A stretch of DNA of 64,000 nucleotides from Comamonadaceae bacterium G21597-S1 (lineage in GTDB: Bacteria; Pseudomonadota; Gammaproteobacteria; Burkholderiales; Burkholderiaceae_C), in contig JAPWHR010000005.1 in NCBI GenBank assembly GCA_027214345.1, forward strand, positions 301,783-365,782, in the 5' to 3' direction. A program made the translations under genes and the position numbers. The notes beneath the pieces were generated by a model. That model saw only the letters and a program-made list of their open reading frames with translations, ran no database searches and had not been told where the DNA came from. This document shows, piece after piece, positions 56,246 to 64,000 of this stretch (positions are counted from its first letter, which is position 1; every line of letters begins with the position of its first letter).

Positions 56246-57169
56246 CTAGCGTTCTCCCTTGCGGTACGGTTTCATCAGGGCCTGCGGGTAACTCGCCTTG
56301 CGTGCGACCAGCACCAGGGCGGCGATGGACAACACGTACGGCAGCATCAGGTACATCTGGTAGGGCAGGGTGGCGCCGCCCGATTGCTGCAGCCGCAGCT
56401 GCAGCGCGTCGAAGAATGCGAACAACACGGCGCCGAGCAAGGCCTTGCCGGGTCGCCAGGACGCGAACACGACCAGCGCGACGCAGATCCAGCCGCGGCC
56501 GTTGACCATGTTGAAGAAAAACGCGTTGAAGGCCGACAGGGTCAGGAAGGAGCCGGCAACACCCATCAACGCCGAGCCGGCGACGATGGCCCCGGTGCGC
56601 ACGGCGGCCACCGACACGCCCTGGCCTTCGGCCGCCTGCGGGTTCTCGCCCACCATGCGTACCGCCAGCCCGACCGGCGTGCGGTACAGCACATAGGCCA
56701 GCAACGGCACCATCACCAGGGCCAGCAGCGTCAGCGGCGTTTGCTGGGCCAGTACCGGGATGCCGATCCAGTCCATCTCGGCGAACGGCTCGACCGTCGG
56801 CGGTGTCGAGACCTTGGGGAAGCTGACGCGGTAGCCGTAATAACTCAGCGCGGTCGCCAGCAGCGTGATGCCCAGGCCGGAGACATGTTGCGACAGCGCC
56901 AGCGACACGGTGAGAAACGCATGCAACAGGCCGAAGACGGCACCGGTCAGCGCGGCGACCAGCACGCCGGTCCACAAGGAGGCGCCCCCGTAGACCGCCA
57001 GCCAGCCGGCAAACGCCCCGGCGACCATGATGCCTTCGATGCCCAGATTCAACACGCCGGCGCGTTCGCACAACAACACGCCCAGCGTGCCCAGGATCAG
57101 CGGCGTGGCGATGCGCAGCACGGCGATCCAGAACGCCGGTTGCGCCAGCATGTCGAGCACTTCGCTCAT
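56246..57169 (-). CDS. nupQ: BmpA-type nucleoside ABC transporter permease (second)
   Basis: 307 residues. Eight or more membrane helices; RIATPLILGTLGVLLCERAGVLNLGIEGIMVAGAFAGW is the signature of the YufQ/NupQ/RbsC-like permease family. A near-perfect GGAGGTGA lies 5 bp before the ATG. The start overlaps the stop of a 22-residue repeat ORF (ATGA). Partners are nupP, nupO and bmpA upstream. Confidence 0.93.
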   Translation of the reverse strand: MSEVLDMLAQPAFWIAVLRIATPLILGTLGVLLCERAGVLNLGIEGIMVAGAFAGWLAVYGGASLWTGVLVAALTGAVFGLLHAFLTVSLALSQHVSGLGITLLATALSYYGYRVSFPKVSTPPTVEPFAEMDWIGIPVLAQQTPLTLLALVMVPLLAYVLYRTPVGLAVRMVGENPQAAEGQGVSVAAVRTGAIVAGSALMGVAGSFLTLSAFNAFFFNMVNGRGWICVALVVFASWRPGKALLGAVLFAFFDALQLRLQQSGGATLPYQMYLMLPYVLSIAALVLVARKASYPQALMKPYRKGER

Positions 57170-57234
57170 GAAGTCACCTCCACGCTGCGCGCTGCGGTGC
57201 GAGCTTGCTTGGGGCGGCCCGGCGCAGCGCTCAT
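57166..57234 (-). CDS. 22-residue leader-like ORF in junction repeat, coupled to nupQ
   Basis: MSAAPGRPKQARTAARSVEV..: a tiny ORF starting at an ATG with GGAGG 7 bp upstream and ending in the ATGA overlap with nupQ. It is basic and Ala/Arg-rich. It is encoded by the repeat, so it may be a translational relay and not a functional peptide. Confidence 0.4.
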   Translation of the reverse strand: MSAAPGRPKQARTAARSVEVTS

Positions 57235-57358
57235 GGAGAGACCTCCACGCTGCGCGCTGCGGTGCGAGCTTGCTTGGGGCGGCCCGGCGCAGCGCTCACG
57301 GAGAGACCTCCGCGCTGCGCGCTGCGGTGCGAGCTTGCTTGGGGCGGCCCGGCGCAGC
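57176..57358 (-). repeat. Gene-junction repeat, three tandem 65-bp copies (copies C1-C3)
   Basis: ACCTCC(A/G)CGCTGCGC recurs at 57176, 57241 and 57306, with a 65-bp period. On the minus strand each copy runs from GAGC(G)CTGCGCCGGGC to GGAGG and a start codon (ATG, ATG, GTG). Together the copies bridge the nupP stop and the nupQ start. The conserved core AGCGCG.AGCG..GAGG matches junction repeats A and B. Confidence 0.9.
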
Positions 57359-57362
57359 TCAT
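57231..57362 (-). CDS. 43-residue ORF in the junction repeat, coupled to nupP stop
   Basis: Starts at an ATG overlapping the nupP stop (ATGA) and reads through into the second repeat copy, with an internal GTG at 57299 that has its own GGAGG. It ends in an ATGA overlap with the next mini-ORF. It is Ser/Arg/Ala-rich with no domain. It is supported by the arrangement of signals only. Confidence 0.35.
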   Translation of the reverse strand: MSCAGPPQASSHRSAQRGGLSVSAAPGRPKQARTAARSVEVSP

Positions 57363-58420
57363 GCGCGGCGCACCCGGTATTGCGTCAGCAGCGTGGCCAC
57401 GAGCACCGCGATCAGCGAGGCGGCGACGATGACGTCGGCGATGAAGGTCGGTACTCCGACGGCGCGGCTCATGCTGTCGGCGCCCACCAGCATGCCGGCG
57501 ACGAATACGCTGGCCGCGACCACGGCCAGCGGGTGCAGGCCGGCCAACATCGCGATGACGATGCCGGTGTAGCCGTAGCCGGGCGACATGTCCAGCGTGA
57601 CGTAGCTGGTGCGGCCGGCGACCTCGATCGCGCCGGCCAGCCCGGCCAGCGCGCCGGACAACATGGCGACCAGCACCACGGTGCGTGTCACTGGCACGCC
57701 GGCGAAGGCGGCCGCGCGGGCATTGGCGCCGATGGCGCGGATGTCGAAACCGAGCACCGTGTAGCGCATCAGCACCCAGACGACGACGGCCAGCGCGCAG
57801 GCCCACAACAGCCCGGTGTGCAGGCGCGTCTGCGCAATGAGCTTGGACAGTTCCAGCTCGCCCAGCAGGCCCACGCTTTGCGGCCAACCCATGGCCAGCG
57901 GGTCCTTCATCGGGCCGTCGAGCATCATCGAGACGAACAGCAGCACGATGAAATTGAGCAGCAGCGTGGTGACCACTTCGTCGACGCCCAGGCGCGACTT
58001 GAGCAGGGCCGGACCCAGCAGCAGCAGCGCACCGGCCAGCGCACTGGCCAGCAGCATCAGCGCGAACAACAGGGCCGGGGGCAGGTCGAAACCGGTGCCG
58101 CCGTGCATGCCGCCGACCGCCACGGCAGCCAGCGCGCCGACGTAGAGCTGGCCTTCGGCGCCGATGTTGAACAGCCGGGCCTTGAACGCCACGGTGACGG
58201 CCAGGCCGGTGAAGATCAGCGGCACCGCGCGGGTCAGCGTCTCGCTGAGCGCGAACACCGAACCGAAACCGCCCTTGAGCAACAAGGCATAGGTCTCCGT
58301 GACCGCTGCGCCGGCCCACCACACCAGTACGGAACTGACGAGCAGCGTGAACACGACCGCGCCGATCGGCGCGAGCACTAGCGCGGCGGTGGAATGGGTG
58401 TTGCGTTTTTCCAGCCTCAT
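57359..58420 (-). CDS. nupP: BmpA-type nucleoside ABC transporter permease (first)
   Basis: 353 residues. About nine membrane helices. Family signature VAFKARLFNIGAEGQLYVGALAAVAVG, then GVDEVVTTLLLNFIVLLF and SPGYGYTGIVIAMLAGLHPLAVV. It forms the channel with NupQ. The start overlaps the ATPase stop (ATGA). Confidence 0.93.
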   Translation of the reverse strand: MRLEKRNTHSTAALVLAPIGAVVFTLLVSSVLVWWAGAAVTETYALLLKGGFGSVFALSETLTRAVPLIFTGLAVTVAFKARLFNIGAEGQLYVGALAAVAVGGMHGGTGFDLPPALLFALMLLASALAGALLLLGPALLKSRLGVDEVVTTLLLNFIVLLFVSMMLDGPMKDPLAMGWPQSVGLLGELELSKLIAQTRLHTGLLWACALAVVVWVLMRYTVLGFDIRAIGANARAAAFAGVPVTRTVVLVAMLSGALAGLAGAIEVAGRTSYVTLDMSPGYGYTGIVIAMLAGLHPLAVVAASVFVAGMLVGADSMSRAVGVPTFIADVIVAASLIAVLVATLLTQYRVRRA

Positions 58421-59967
58421 GCGCCGGCCCCGGTTTCGGCCTTCGCGCCGGCCATGGCCAGTCCGATCGTTTCGCGGCTCCAGTCGGCGGCAGGGCGCGC
58501 GGCACTGAGGCGGCCGGCATGCATCACGGCAATGCGGTCGCCCATGGCCATGACCTCGTCCAGGTCGTCCGAGATCAGCAGCACGGCGGCGCCGGCGTCG
58601 CGTGCCGCGATCAGTTGCTGCTGCACGAAGGCCACGGCGCCGATGTCCAGGCCCCAGCTGGGCTGGTGGGCGACGATCAGCCGCGGCGTGATGGCCGGGC
58701 CCGATGCATCGTTGTCGGGATGCAGCAAGGCGCGCCCGAGGATGAGTTTTTGCATGTTGCCGCCCGACAGCGCACGCGCCGGCGCCAGGGCGCCGGCGCC
58801 GCGCACGTCGAAACGCGCGATGACGGTGTCCGCGTGCGCGCGTGCCCGTGCCCGCCGCACCCAGGACCCGCGCGAGAACACCGGGCTGCGCAGGCGTTCG
58901 GAGACCACGTTCTCCCATACCGGCAGGTCGCCGACGACGCCGACCGCATGCCGGTCCTCGGGAATGCGTGCCACGCCGAGGGCGACCAGCTGCGACGGCC
59001 GGCGCGCCAGCGGCCCCTGCAGCAGGCGCACCGTGCCGCTGCTGGCGGCCCGGGTGCCCGACAACAGTTCGGCCAGCGCCGTCTGTCCGTTGCCGGAGAC
59101 TCCGGCAATGGCGACGATCTCGCCGGCGCGCAATTCCAGCGACACGTCGTCGAGCCGCTCGCGGCCGGTCCCGGCCGATACCCGGTCCAGCGAACACACC
59201 ACGTCACCGGCCGCGGCGGCCGGCGGCGCCTGGGGCGTGTCGACGGCATGGCCGACCATCCACAAGGCCAGTTGTTCCTGCGTCGTCGCGTTGGCCTCGG
59301 CCTGGGCCACGAGCTTGCCGCCGCGCAGCACCGCGATGCGATCGGATACGCGCAGCACTTCGCCGAGCTTGTGGCTGATGAAGATGATGGACAGGCCTTG
59401 CGCGACCATCTGGCCGAGCACCTCGAACAGGGCTTCGCTCTCGCCCGGTGTCAGCACCGCGGTCGGCTCGTCCAGAATCAGGATGCGGGCGCCGCGGTAC
59501 AAGGCCTTGAGGATCTCGACGCGCTGGCGCTCACCGACCGACAACGAGCCGATCAAGGCGTCCGGATTCACGTCCAGGCCGAACCGTGTCGCCACGTCGG
59601 CCAGCCGCTGGCGCGCGGCCCGGTTCCGGGTGAACGGTTGCCACAAGGGCTCCGAACCCATGACGATGTTGTCGAGCACGCTGAGGTTGTCGGCCAGCGT
59701 GAAATGCTGGTGCACCATGCCGATGCCTGCATCCAGAGCCGCCTTCGGATTGCCGGGCTCCAGCGGCTTCCCGAAAACCGTGATCCGGCCGGCGTCGGCC
59801 ACGTAGTGGCCGAACAGGATCGAAACCAGCGTCGACTTGCCGGCGCCGTTTTCTCCCAGCAAGGCGAGCACCTCGCCCGCGTGCAGTTGCAGCGAGATGG
59901 CGTCGTTGGCGACCAGATCGCCAAATCGCTTGGTGATCCGATCGAGCTGGAGTACCGGTTCCGTCAT
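58417..59967 (-). CDS. nupO: BmpA-type nucleoside ABC transporter ATPase (duplicated)
   Basis: 516 residues with two ABC domains. The N-terminal half has GENGAGKSTLVSIL, LSVGERQRVEILKAL and ILILDEPTAVLTPGE. The second half has GVSGNGQTALAELL, a degenerate Walker A lacking the invariant Lys, then ALSGGNMQKLILGRAL. This asymmetry is normal in the RbsA/MglA/YufO group. It drives nucleoside uptake with BmpA, NupP and NupQ. Confidence 0.94.
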   Translation of the reverse strand: MTEPVLQLDRITKRFGDLVANDAISLQLHAGEVLALLGENGAGKSTLVSILFGHYVADAGRITVFGKPLEPGNPKAALDAGIGMVHQHFTLADNLSVLDNIVMGSEPLWQPFTRNRAARQRLADVATRFGLDVNPDALIGSLSVGERQRVEILKALYRGARILILDEPTAVLTPGESEALFEVLGQMVAQGLSIIFISHKLGEVLRVSDRIAVLRGGKLVAQAEANATTQEQLALWMVGHAVDTPQAPPAAAAGDVVCSLDRVSAGTGRERLDDVSLELRAGEIVAIAGVSGNGQTALAELLSGTRAASSGTVRLLQGPLARRPSQLVALGVARIPEDRHAVGVVGDLPVWENVVSERLRSPVFSRGSWVRRARARAHADTVIARFDVRGAGALAPARALSGGNMQKLILGRALLHPDNDASGPAITPRLIVAHQPSWGLDIGAVAFVQQQLIAARDAGAAVLLISDDLDEVMAMGDRIAVMHAGRLSAARPAADWSRETIGLAMAGAKAETGAGA

Positions 59968-59978
59968 GCCTGTGGGTC

Positions 59979-60012
59979 AAAAAAATGGGACACCCGCCGA
60001 TGGGGGTGTCCC
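59979..60012 (-). terminator. Intra-operon terminator between bmpA and nupO
   Basis: On the minus strand a perfect 9-bp stem GGGACACCC/GGGTGTCCC with an 8-nt loop is followed by A then seven T. It lies 17 bp after the bmpA stop and 12 bp before the nupO ATG. It should attenuate transcription so that the binding protein exceeds the membrane complex. Confidence 0.75.
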
Positions 60013-60028
60013 CTGCAGCATCTGCGGC

Positions 60029-61024
60029 CTACCTGGCCGTCGACTTGGGCTGGCCGTCGTCCACCTTGACGGTGAATTTTCCGTCCAGGATGGCCTTTTC
60101 CTTGGCCTTGACCTTGGCCATCAGGTCGGCAGGCACCTTGGAGGCGAAGGTGCCCAGCGGCGCCAGTTCGGAGCCCTTGTGTTTCATCATCGAATACGGG
60201 CCGTAGTCCTCGGCTTTGAAGGTGCCGTCCTTGACCATCTTGATCGCGCGGTCGATGCTGGGCTCCATGTTCCACAGCGCCGAGGCCACGACGGTGTCGG
60301 GGTACTGGGGCTGGGTGTCGATGACGTTGCCGATCGCCAGCTTGCCTTTTTCCTTGGCCGCATCGCTGACGCCGAAACGCTCGGCATACAGGATGTCGGC
60401 GCCCTTGTCGATCATCGCGAACGCCGCTTCCTTGGCCTTGGGCGGGTCGAACCAGCTGTTGATGAAACTCACGCTGAACTCGACCTTGGGGTTGACCTCC
60501 TTGGCGCCCATCATGAAGGCGTTCATCAGGCGGTTGACCTCGGGAATCGGGAAGCCGCCGACCATGCCGATCTTGTGGGTCTTGGTCATGCCGCCGGCAA
60601 TCATGCCGGTCAGGTAGGCGGGTTCCTGGATGTAGTTGTCGAACACGCTGAAGTTCGGCGCCTGCGGCTTGCCCGACGATCCCAGCAGGAACGAGACCTT
60701 GGGGAAGTCCTTGGCCACCTTGCGTGCGGCGGCTTCGACGGCAAAGGCCTCGCCGACGATCAGGCTGTTGCCGCCGGTCGCGTATTCGCGCATCACGCGT
60801 TCGTAGTCGGCGTTGGAGACGTTTTCGCTGGCCTTGTATTCGATCTCGCCACGGGCTTCGGCGGCCTTGAGCGCCTTGTGGATGCGGCTGACCCACTGCT
60901 GTTCGAACGGCACCGTGTAGATGGCTGCGACCTTGAGCTTGGCCTGGGCCAGGGCCAGGCCGGGTACCAGGGTGGCCAGCGATACGGCCAGCGCGACGGC
61001 GTGGCGGCGATTGAGAATGGTCAT
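60029..61024 (-). CDS. bmpA: BmpA-family nucleoside-binding lipoprotein/periplasmic protein
   Basis: 331 residues with an N-terminal signal (about 1-22, ending LALAQA, with no lipobox Cys). KLKVAAIYTVPFEQQWVSRIHKAL, NSLIVGEAFAVEAAARKVAKDFPKV and KIGMVGGFPIPEVNRLMNAFMMGAKEVNPKV are typical of BMP-type nucleoside receptors. It captures purine or pyrimidine nucleosides for NupOPQ; placement beside pyrimidine-degrading enzymes favours pyrimidines. The ATG at 61024 begins the signal peptide. Confidence 0.93.
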   Translation of the reverse strand: MTILNRRHAVALAVSLATLVPGLALAQAKLKVAAIYTVPFEQQWVSRIHKALKAAEARGEIEYKASENVSNADYERVMREYATGGNSLIVGEAFAVEAAARKVAKDFPKVSFLLGSSGKPQAPNFSVFDNYIQEPAYLTGMIAGGMTKTHKIGMVGGFPIPEVNRLMNAFMMGAKEVNPKVEFSVSFINSWFDPPKAKEAAFAMIDKGADILYAERFGVSDAAKEKGKLAIGNVIDTQPQYPDTVVASALWNMEPSIDRAIKMVKDGTFKAEDYGPYSMMKHKGSELAPLGTFASKVPADLMAKVKAKEKAILDGKFTVKVDDGQPKSTAR

Positions 61025-61130
61025 GGCGGTGTTCCTTCGAGGTTGATCAGCGGTGGACGGAGTTGTGGTTCGGATGGCAGCCGTGGCCGGGCATGGCTGC
61101 GTCGATGCCGGGCAAGACGATCTCAGCAAG

Positions 61131-62405
61131 TTACGTGCCGGCACGCTCGAGCATGGCATGGAGCAACACGTTGCAACCGGCCGTGATGTGTTCGGGCTTG
61201 GCGTCCTCGATCTCGTTGTGGCTGATGCCGTCCTTGCAGGGGATGAAGATCATGCCGGCGGGTGCGAGTTGCGCCATGTAGACCGCGTCGTGTCCGGCGC
61301 CGGAGACGGCCGGCATGTTGGAATAACCCAGCTTGGCCGCGGCCCGGCCGACGGCGTCGACGCAGTCGGGGTGGAAAGCCTGGGCCGGATAACCCGAGAC
61401 CTGCTTGATCTCGATCGGCAGTCCGCTTTCCTGGCTCAGTTTCGCGGCAAACGCCTTGACCTCGTCGGCCATGGTGTCCACCAGTGCGTCGGTGGCGTTG
61501 CGCAGGTCGATGGAGAACTGGACCCGGCCCGGGATCACGTTGCGGCTGTTCGGGAACACCTGCACCATGCCGACCGTGCCGCGCCCGTGCGGCTTGTGGC
61601 GCAGTGCGGCGGCGACGACCTCCTGCATCAGGTGGGTGGCCACCTGCAGCGCGTCCTTGCGCAAGGCCATCGGTGTCGGGCCGGCGTGGGCCTCCATGCC
61701 GGTGACGGTACAGTCGAACCAGCGGATGCCGAGCACGCCTTGCACGACACCGATCGTGACGTCATTGTCCTCGAGCACCGGGCCTTGTTCGATATGGGTC
61801 TCGAAATACGCACCAATCGGGTGCTGGCCCGGCTCCTCGGTACCGATGTAGCCGATGCGCTCGAGTTCTTCCTTGACCGACTTGCCGGCCGTGTCCTTCG
61901 CCGCATACGCATGTTCGAGCGTGAAGGCCTTGGCGAACACGCCCGAGCCCATCATCACCGGCACGAAGCGCGAACCTTCCTCGTTGGTCCAGAACGCGAC
62001 CTCGATCGGGGCTTCGGTCTCGATGCCGTGGTCGTTGAGCGTGCGCACCACCTCGATGCCGGCCAGCACGCCGTAGTTGCCATCGAACTTGCCGCCGGTG
62101 GGCTGGGTGTCAATGTGGCTGCCGGTGACGATGGGCGGCAGCGTATTGTTGCGACCGGCGCGTCGCATGAACGCATTGCCGATCTTGTCGATGGTGACCG
62201 TCATGCCGGCGTCGCGCGCCCATTGCAGCACCAGGTCACGCCCTTGCTTGTCCAGGTCGGTCAGCGTCAGGCGGCATACCCCGCCCTTGGGCGTGGCGCC
62301 GATCTGCGCCAACTCCATCAGCGAGTTCCACAGGCGCTCGCCATCGATACGCACGGCATCGATGTTCGCGGCGGACGTCTTGGGGTTCATCACGGCTTCG
62401 TTCAT
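61131..62405 (-). CDS. pydC: Zn-dependent amidohydrolase, beta-ureidopropionase/N-carbamoyl-L-amino-acid hydrolase type (M20)
   Basis: 424 residues. M20 dimetal site: GSHIDTQPTGGKFDGNYG (His, Asp), TNEEGSRF (Glu-Glu), ETHIEQGP (His), and the final His in GISHNEIED. The GMEAHAGPTPM substrate loop is typical. It releases beta-alanine, CO2 and ammonia from N-carbamoyl-beta-alanine, the step after dihydropyrimidinase, which is encoded directly upstream. Allantoate amidohydrolase or L-carbamoylase activity is the main alternative. Confidence 0.85.
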   Translation of the reverse strand: MNEAVMNPKTSAANIDAVRIDGERLWNSLMELAQIGATPKGGVCRLTLTDLDKQGRDLVLQWARDAGMTVTIDKIGNAFMRRAGRNNTLPPIVTGSHIDTQPTGGKFDGNYGVLAGIEVVRTLNDHGIETEAPIEVAFWTNEEGSRFVPVMMGSGVFAKAFTLEHAYAAKDTAGKSVKEELERIGYIGTEEPGQHPIGAYFETHIEQGPVLEDNDVTIGVVQGVLGIRWFDCTVTGMEAHAGPTPMALRKDALQVATHLMQEVVAAALRHKPHGRGTVGMVQVFPNSRNVIPGRVQFSIDLRNATDALVDTMADEVKAFAAKLSQESGLPIEIKQVSGYPAQAFHPDCVDAVGRAAAKLGYSNMPAVSGAGHDAVYMAQLAPAGMIFIPCKDGISHNEIEDAKPEHITAGCNVLLHAMLERAGT

Positions 62406-62460
62406 GGGCTTGTCCTTGTCATGGGGTCGAGGGTGCCAGGGGCAGGGGAGCGCAGTACGC

Positions 62461-63966
<1,506 letters not shown>

Positions 63967-64000
63967 TCATATGCGTGGCGCGCCGGCTCAGGCCGCGACC

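Noticed and set aside
55753-56249. Long ORFs on both strands (163 and 119 residues) with repeated PPVCPVSLRVNRP-type motifs, like a repeat protein
   Set aside because: They arise from a 108-bp DNA repeat whose length is a multiple of three; open on both strands, no ribosome sites, and hairpin-rich.

Overview
The window is about 64 kb of high-GC DNA, densely packed with genes, from a betaproteobacterium, most likely of the order Burkholderiales. The reasons are the iscRSUA-hscBA-fdx operon, a Bug-type (tripartite tricarboxylate) receptor, TRAP and multiple ABC uptake systems, a monofunctional RelA and strong GC3 bias. I cannot name a genus from the sequence alone.

Layout: (1) 1-11.6 kb: the end of a class III nucleotide cyclase, then a type II secretion system, with gspC divergent from gspGHIJKLMN-DEF. 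(2) 11.6-18.4 kb: a sugar-acid locus with a LysR regulator, sulfatase, Bug receptor, D-galactonate dehydratase and L-arabinonate-type dehydratase. (3) 18.5-30.1 kb: housekeeping genes: nucleotidyltransferase, aspartate/aromatic aminotransferase, uvrB, a Rossmann protein, the complete isc operon with an IscR-like operator, dnaQ, and tRNA-Val(CAC) with a terminator. (4) 30.2-38.5 kb: an accessory block that looks less GC-rich. It holds three secreted or membrane proteins (a GspC-like protein, a His-rich secreted protein and a secreted metallo-beta-lactamase-fold protein), a TAXI-TRAP transporter, a tartrate-dehydrogenase-like enzyme and its LysR regulator. (5) 38.6-45.4 kb: an SDR, a membrane Ser/Thr kinase, 3-hydroxybutyrate dehydrogenase, an alpha/beta hydrolase and RelA. 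(6) 45.4-49.6 kb: a DevBCA-like ABC exporter with a TetR regulator. (7) 49.6-64 kb: pyrimidine/nucleobase utilisation: cytosine deaminase, an NMT1-type ABC importer, a BmpA-type nucleoside importer, a beta-ureidopropionase-like amidohydrolase and dihydropyrimidinase, most of it in one long minus-strand operon.

The most unusual signal is not a protein. A short repeat of about 65 bp recurs at junctions between co-directional genes (31.6, 54.0 and 57.2 kb). Each copy runs from the stop codon of the upstream gene to the start codon of the downstream gene and brings its own Shine-Dalgarno-like GGAGG/GGACGG and start codon. At 57.2 kb it is tandemly repeated, and the copies form a chain of tiny ORFs linked by ATGA overlaps from one permease to the next. 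A second repeat, of 108 bp with three predicted hairpins, is repeated about 3.5 times at 55.9-56.2 kb in the same operon. Two matching LysR-type boxes (33.1 and 37.5 kb) suggest that the secreted MBL-fold gene belongs to the regulon of the neighbouring TRAP/dehydrogenase operon.
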